Origin: Dastarcus helophoroides
Lineage: Eukaryota; Arthropoda; Insecta; Coleoptera; Bothrideridae
NCBI GenBank assembly: GCA_028583605.1
Contig: CM053336.1
Span: 24,289,004-24,353,003 of the forward strand
DNA length: 64,000 nucleotides
Direction: 5' to 3'
Shown here: positions 59,126 through 64,000 of the stretch, piece after piece
Position numbering within the stretch: position 1 is the first letter of the stretch
Layout of the letters: every line of letters starts with the position of its first letter
Notes under the pieces: generated by a model
Told to the model about the DNA's origin: nothing
Database searches by the model: none
The model's input: the letters and a program-made list of their open reading frames with translations, nothing else
Program-made: the position numbers and the translations under genes

Positions 59126-59553
59126 TGTTCACAACATTGGATTTTTTGACATTTCAAGGTATTTTAATTTGTCTCGTTCTCTAAATTTTAATTTATTCTC
59201 ATAATTCGATATATTGTACATAAACTTAACTTTCTCTAGTAAAATTCAAAGGTTTTCTCAAAATTCTCACTATTTCCAAAAAATTCAATTTTTTTACATA
59301 TTTATCAATTCCTCTCATAATGTTAACTTTTTGTACACATTTACCTTTTTTACATAGATTTATTTAAACATTGGAAGTTTTGATAAAAATGCTCCAAATT
59401 TAACGAAAAAGTTCAAAATTCCCAAAATAGGAAAAATATCCAAAATTTTTACGTTGTAAGTTATAACTTAAACCAGAAATTTTGATAAAGCACTCAAAAT
59501 TATCCGCTTATAAATCTAAAGTGTTTGGATAAAACAATCTTTGTAAAAAATAT
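59126..59553 (+). repeat. TTTCGAC-type tract, diverged
   Basis: Mixed T-rich and A-rich units up to the LTR. Confidence 0.4.
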
Positions 59554-59840
59554 TGTTGGGAGCTATCGGTTCAAATGATTATCGGCTCGAACGATTACTT
59601 GTTGAATTGTACACACTTTATTTCCAAACTAAATTTGGAACACTATAACTAAATGATTAACTCACTTATTGACTTCTAACTATTAACCCACTAATTAACT
59701 ACACTGACTGACTGCCTCGAGGGAAAGGCGACCGCCTTATATAGTTCTCGCTTCCGGGTTCGTTTGTCGAAATTTCCGGAACGCTTATCTGCCCTTTGCT
59801 TCATTATCAAGGCCGCTTTCCCTTATCAGATCTTTCTACA
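59554..59840 (-). mobile_element. Solo LTR of an LTR retrotransposon
   Basis: On the minus strand it begins TGTAGAAAGATCTG (59840) and ends CTCCCAACA (59554), i.e. TG...CA. Inside are a TATA box (ACTATATAAGG, near 59743), an insect-type initiator TCAGTCAGT about 30 bases downstream, and a poly-A signal AATAAAG about 110 bases further on, near 59612. This is the promoter, start and polyadenylation order of an LTR. No second LTR or internal region lies nearby, so it is solo. Target duplications are not clean. Superfamily (BEL/Pao or Gypsy) undecided. Confidence 0.65.
59730..59753 (-). promoter_or_regulatory. LTR core promoter
   Basis: The minus-strand TATA box ACTATATAAGGCGG, followed downstream by CAGTCAGTCAGTG near 59712, fits an arthropod TATA plus initiator (TCAGT) promoter. 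It would drive transcription towards decreasing coordinates. Confidence 0.5.
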
Positions 59841-59939
59841 AAATTATAATAAATTATATAATTTACATTTCGTTAGAATATTATTTTTGGAGTTCATTGG
59901 CAAATATTTAAATAAATTAACAAGAACCTTAAGTTTGTA

Positions 59940-62580
59940 CATGATATTTTGAGAAAAAACAAAAGTTCGAAAACTTAAAAAACAAATGTTGAAAACAAAA
60001 TTCGGAACTTTGAGAAGAAGTAAGGAAAACTTAACATTAATAAAATATGTGTTTTTTACGTAATGTTCAAAAATATTCTGAGGCGAAATTTTGGAATTAA
60101 AATCAAAATTTTGCAAAAAATTATTCCTTTCTAGAAAAAGGCAAATTTCTTGCCTTTAAAACAAAAATTTTAAATTTTTTATACCTTATGTCCACAGCTA
60201 GACAATTTAAAATTTGACGATTGTAGAAATTTTTTGCACAAATTTAGAGTTTTTTTAGAAATAAACACCATTCTCCTAAATTCGTAACCTTTGTAGAAGC
60301 TTTAGCTTTAGCTTTAAGCGAAGTTTAAAAGAAAATCGAAATTTCTACATTATAGTAACAATTTTGAAAGCCAGTATATTTTTCTCCTCTGCTTAGTTCA
60401 AAATTCCAATAATTTTATTTTTAATTATCTTAAAATTCCAGATTCAAATATAAAAATTCGGATAAAAGTCAATTTTGCTCTCGAAATTTGGACTTTTTAT
60501 AAATTTCTTAGAGCGAAAAAAATTTAACCTTTATATTTGTATTAGACGATATTTCGAGGAAAAGAATTAAAGTTCTTTTATGTGATTTTCAGCTTTTTTT
60601 CTTTAAAAATTTAATTTTCCTTAACTTTTAGGTTTTAACGAACTTTGGAAAATTACTTATTTAAACTTAGATATTTCAAAATAAAAGTTAAGAAGAAGAA
60701 GTTTTGAGAACACTTATGTCAAACTTTTGAGTTTTGTTTTCAAAATATTGAATGGTCCCAAAACTTTGATTTTATTTTTAAATTTAAATTTTTTTGGAAA
60801 ATTTTCCAATTTTTTTTCGAAATTTGGAAGGTTCTCTTAAAACACAATTTTTAAAAATAAATTTCAGGTTTTTCTCGACATATGTACTTTTTCATTAAAA
60901 TTTTGAGTTTAAATTCGAAAAGTTATTTCGTAAATTTAGTTTTCTCTTTTTAAGCTTTGCTGCCTAAATGCCCTTCAGAATTTAGATCTTTCTACTTTTT
61001 TGTTTTCATATACAAACCAATTTTTATAACAAGATATTTATTTATTTATTACATTTTGGGGATTGAAACGGGTTTATCCCGAAAAAAGCTTTTTTTCGCT
61101 AAATTCAGTTTTTTTTTCTAAACATTATTAAATTATTCCTTAAAAAAGTTATAATTTTGAATTTAATGTTAACATTTACACTTTATAGTTGAAATTTTAA
61201 AAATAATCTCGTAGTAATCTTATAGTTTTTAGTTTTTTAAAATCTAGAATTTGGTTCCTAAAATATGTCTAACTATAAAAATAAATTATTTAAATTTTTA
61301 CAATTTTTCGGCTCAAAAATTTTTCCTAGAATTTTGACCTGAAGCTAGCATTTAAACTTTTGAAGGAAAAGTCGGCATTTTGAAAAATATTCAAAACTTT
61401 CAATTTAATCTTCTAACAAAATATTTTCAAAAGTCCAAATTTCCAAAATAATTTTCTTAAATTTATTAATAAAATTTAATCTCCACATCTTTCTTTTGAA
61501 TTCAAATTTTGTGATTCCTTTTTCATTTTTAAAACTATCAAACCTTTTAAATTTTGGTTACCTTTTTTGCTACTTTAATCTCAATATTCTAGCCTTAGTT
61601 TCTGTTCGGAAAAAAGCGAAATATGGATAGAAAGTTAAATCAAGGTCAAAAGGAGAAAATTTGGAATTTGGAATTGTAGGGAAAAAGTTGAATTCGTAAA
61701 AAATCTATTTCGACGAAATATTCATTCATTAAATAATATTTATCTTTAAGTTTATTCGAATATCAAAATTTTGATATCATTCTTGACGTTTTTGTTGTAA
61801 TCTCAAAAAAGTCGAAATTTACAGAAAAAATTATATATTTTAGAGGTAAAAGATCTGAAATTTCCAATTAAAATTTGAAATTTGACGAAAAGAAACTTGA
61901 AATTACAAAAGTAAATTTCGACGAAACATGTAAAGTAAATGCTGTGTGATTTTTTTTTAAATTTCAACATTTTTCTTTTGATTTTAAAGTAGTGCCTGCA
62001 GGTTAATCAAAAAAAAGCTGAAATTTTCAGATAAGTGTTCAATCTCGAGAGTTCGACTGTAATTTGGAAAGTTGGACGTACATACATCTAAAAATTTTCA
62101 CTTTAGTCGCCAAAAACATGTAAATTACAAGAAAAAACATAAAGTTTCAAGACCAAAATCCGTTTTCTCTTATAGAAGAGTACATTGTAACTGTAATGGG
62201 GATATTTTGAGTTTGAGATCAAAACTAATAAAAATATAGAAAATTTTAGGAAAAGTCAATTTTGTGAGAAAATAAATATTTTCAAAATGTATTTTCCTTA
62301 AATTATTCGATTATTTTCTTTTGACTTTGAAAATCAAATTATTCCTAATCTTAGAAATTTAAGAAATAATATTTAAATAAGTTGAATTTTATTAAAAATA
62401 TCCAATATTTAAGCTAAATTAGAAATTTGAACTTTTCCCTCAAGAAATTTTTAAACTTGGTATTTGGACTATTTTTATTAAACTTGCCATTTAAATGTGA
62501 AATTCGTATTTTCTTCCGATTTTTTCGACATTTTATCCCAAATTCGTACTTTTATTGATATCTTATGAATTTAATTAATT
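59940..62580. repeat. TTTCGAC-type tracts of mixed polarity, diverged
   Basis: A patchwork of A-rich (59940-60120, 61600-61950) and T-rich (60560-61580, 62280-62560) blocks. No terminus or tag recognised. Short open frames are by-products. Confidence 0.5.
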
Positions 62581-62689
62581 AATTAGACGGAGGGGGAGGA
62601 TATTATCAAATTTTCAAAAGGGCTACTCAAGGACGCGTGTCGTGGCCCCAGTGGTAACTACTTTATAGGTTTGGTAACTTAAATAATCA

Positions 62690-63045
62690 TAACTAATAAA
62701 CTTTATTAACGATAAATATAACGAGATATATAAAAATTCCACAATGTTTATATAAATATTTGATATGACTGAACCTGGTTTCGCTTTTCAGTATCGTAGG
62801 TGGTTATACCAGTAGTTTGTTTAGCCGTTATTCTGCTAACAAGCTTCATGGATCACAGACTCCTAGGAATTCTCATGCAAAGTTTCCATTAGGGATGTGT
62901 CCAGAAGATCTGGCTGCTCGTTTCTAAGTGTAAATTACCTGAATTGTAAATATTTGTGAAGTTCAATGCTTTCCAAGAAATTAGGTTTGTTAGTATTATT
63001 GCAAATATGTGTTACATTATTACATTATTATTATATTACATATTT
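62690..63045 (-). mobile_element. Penelope-like 3' end copy 3, inverted
   Basis: Reads on the minus strand and aligns with the plus copy at 63050-63430: shared AATTTCTTGGAA, CTAGGAGTCTGTGATCCATG-like, AACGGCTAAACAAACTACTG and TATTTATA blocks. The two copies lie head to head, separated by a short AT-rich spacer around 63000-63060. Confidence 0.65.
62764..62808 (-). ncRNA. Hammerhead-like motif, Penelope copy 3
   Basis: On the minus strand: TATAACCA, CCTACGA, TACTGAAAAGC, GAAA, CCAGGTT, CAGTCATA. The GAAA box and a GAAA loop in stem II are intact. The first core box and stem I carry extra changes compared with the other two copies, so it is probably dead. Confidence 0.35.
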
Positions 63046-63049
63046 GCAA

Positions 63050-63430
63050 ATATGTATTATACATTTGCAATAATACTAAGAACGTTAATTTCTTGGAAGT
63101 CATAGAAATTCACGAATATTTACTTACAATCGAGACAATTTACACTTATGAACGAGTAGCTTGATCTCCTGGACACACTCCTAATTGAGGCTTTGGATGA
63201 GAACTCGGATTAGACGGAATATTCGTAGGAGTCTGTGATCCATGGAGCTTGTTAGCATAATAACGGCTAAACAAACTACTGGTATAACCGCCGACAATGT
63301 TGAAAAGCAAAACCAGGTCCGGTCATAGCAAATATTTATAGAAATATTCTGGAATATTTTATATCTCTTGTTATTTATCGTTAATAGAGTTTATTAGTTA
63401 TGAATAATAAAGAATTCTACACACTAAGAG
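63050..63430 (+). mobile_element. Penelope-like 3' end copy 2
   Basis: Contains the C-terminal coding piece (NNTKNVNFLEVIEIHEYL near 63075, then frame-shifted FTLMNE) and the same 3' region as 58549-59125, ending near 63430 with AAGAATTCTACACA. Head to head with the inverted copy at 62690-63045. Confidence 0.65.
63283..63327 (+). ncRNA. Hammerhead-like motif, Penelope copy 2
   Basis: TATAACCG (63283-63290) pairs with CGGTCATA (63320-63327) in seven of eight positions, a good stem I. Between them are CCGACAA (mutated CUGANGA), a small stem II with GAAA loop (GTT-GAAA-AGC), AAAA in place of GAAA, and CCAGGTC with predicted cleavage after 63319. The best stem I of the three copies, but mutated core boxes. 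Confidence 0.45.
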
Positions 63431-64000
63431 TTAAAAATGTCAATTAACTTAAATAGCCCATGAATTAAAAATAAAAGTGAAAAAGAAAATCTTATAAATA
63501 TACGTAATAAGAGGCAACATTATATAATAATCGCGTCATTTTATGACAAATATTTATAACATTTTCTCTCTTTCGATTTTCAGAACGGATATCTGCATGT
63601 TACATTCTATTATTTTAAGTAGATCATAAACTTCTATTCTTTTTAATGTCTAATTTCAGAACGACCTTTCTCGCTTATTCGTAGGGGACGTCCATTGTCC
63701 ACAAGACCAGCTAAAAATTACCCCTAAAATAAGACAAAAAATACCTTATCAGTGAAAATGTTAATGAAATCAGTTAAGTGATTGACGAGAACGGAAAGAG
63801 ATTGAATCTAAAAATGAATGGAGTAACAACTCCTCTAACGGGACTTCACCCCACTGCGTAAGTTACACAAACTAATCAGGAATCGTTCACCAAAGTAAGT
63901 AAGTAAGTAAGTAAGACTTTACAGAAGAAGAGACAGAAAAGTGCGGTGATATACCGTAGACTCTGAAATTTTTATGGAAACATATTACGCAGTATTCTGG
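63431..64000. other. Unassigned DNA with AAGT microsatellite
   Basis: 63893-63916 is a run of AAGT units (about six). The surrounding sequence from 63660 is less AT-rich but shows no recognisable gene. Confidence 0.5.

Noticed and set aside
1..64000. CRISPR arrays, bacterial operons, rRNA genes
   Set aside because: No regularly spaced conserved repeats, no ribosome-binding-site-led gene runs and no rRNA-like conserved segments are seen.

Overview
This is eukaryotic, AT-rich nuclear DNA, most likely from an insect or another arthropod. Evidence: it holds non-LTR retrotransposons of RTE and R1 type, Penelope-like 3' ends, an LTR with an insect-style TATA plus TCAGT start, Tc1/mariner and Harbinger-type DNA elements, and no bacterial-style gene packing. 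I see no intact host gene. The window looks like intergenic or intronic sequence packed with decayed, nested transposable elements. No CRISPR array, rRNA or credible functional tRNA is visible. The species cannot be named from the sequence alone.

The dominant component is a degenerate low-complexity repeat built on T-runs, CAAAA and TTTCGAC, with a loose period near 17-20 bases. It occurs in many separate tracts, T-rich on one strand and constant in polarity within each tract. Together they cover very roughly 20 kb: 2190-4400, 5500-5660, 9030-9960, 10830-11900, 14640-15780, 17380-19020, 25490-28480, 30480-31830, 34350-36970, 49140-49650, 51120-51600, 52430-55980 and 59150-62580. Several tracts are bracketed by subterminal tags: ATGCCGATTA-type around 1840-4640, and GCGAATGCGAATG-type with a TAGGGATGTAACG end at 15790-15907 and 52341-53990. 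This suggests that the tracts are bodies of hAT-like non-autonomous elements.

Layout: 1-5500 holds a dispersed repeat, a 220-bp fold-back element with hammerhead-like cores on both strands, and a large tagged T tract. 5903-8930 is a decayed RTE element inserted into an older repeat; a paralogue without that insertion lies at 17380-17900. 10207-10437 is a broken basic-protein ORF. 13100-13830 is a MITE with long inverted repeats. 20501-23640 is an R1-clade element. 24-42 kb is mostly tracts, short inverted-repeat elements, a tRNA-like sequence and unassigned AT-rich DNA. 42370-44780 is a second RTE element. 50280-50780 is a mariner-like transposase relic. 53093-53878 is a Harbinger-like MITE. 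58549-59125 and 62690-63430 are Penelope-like 3' ends, the latter as a head-to-head inverted pair. 59554-59840 is a solo LTR.

The best leads are the hammerhead-like cores in the three Penelope-type 3' regions and, in a different sequence context, in the fold-back element; the link between tagged termini and the TTTCGAC tracts; and a few short open segments with splice-like borders (12407-12543, 56102-56154) that could be exons of a host gene whose intron this may be.
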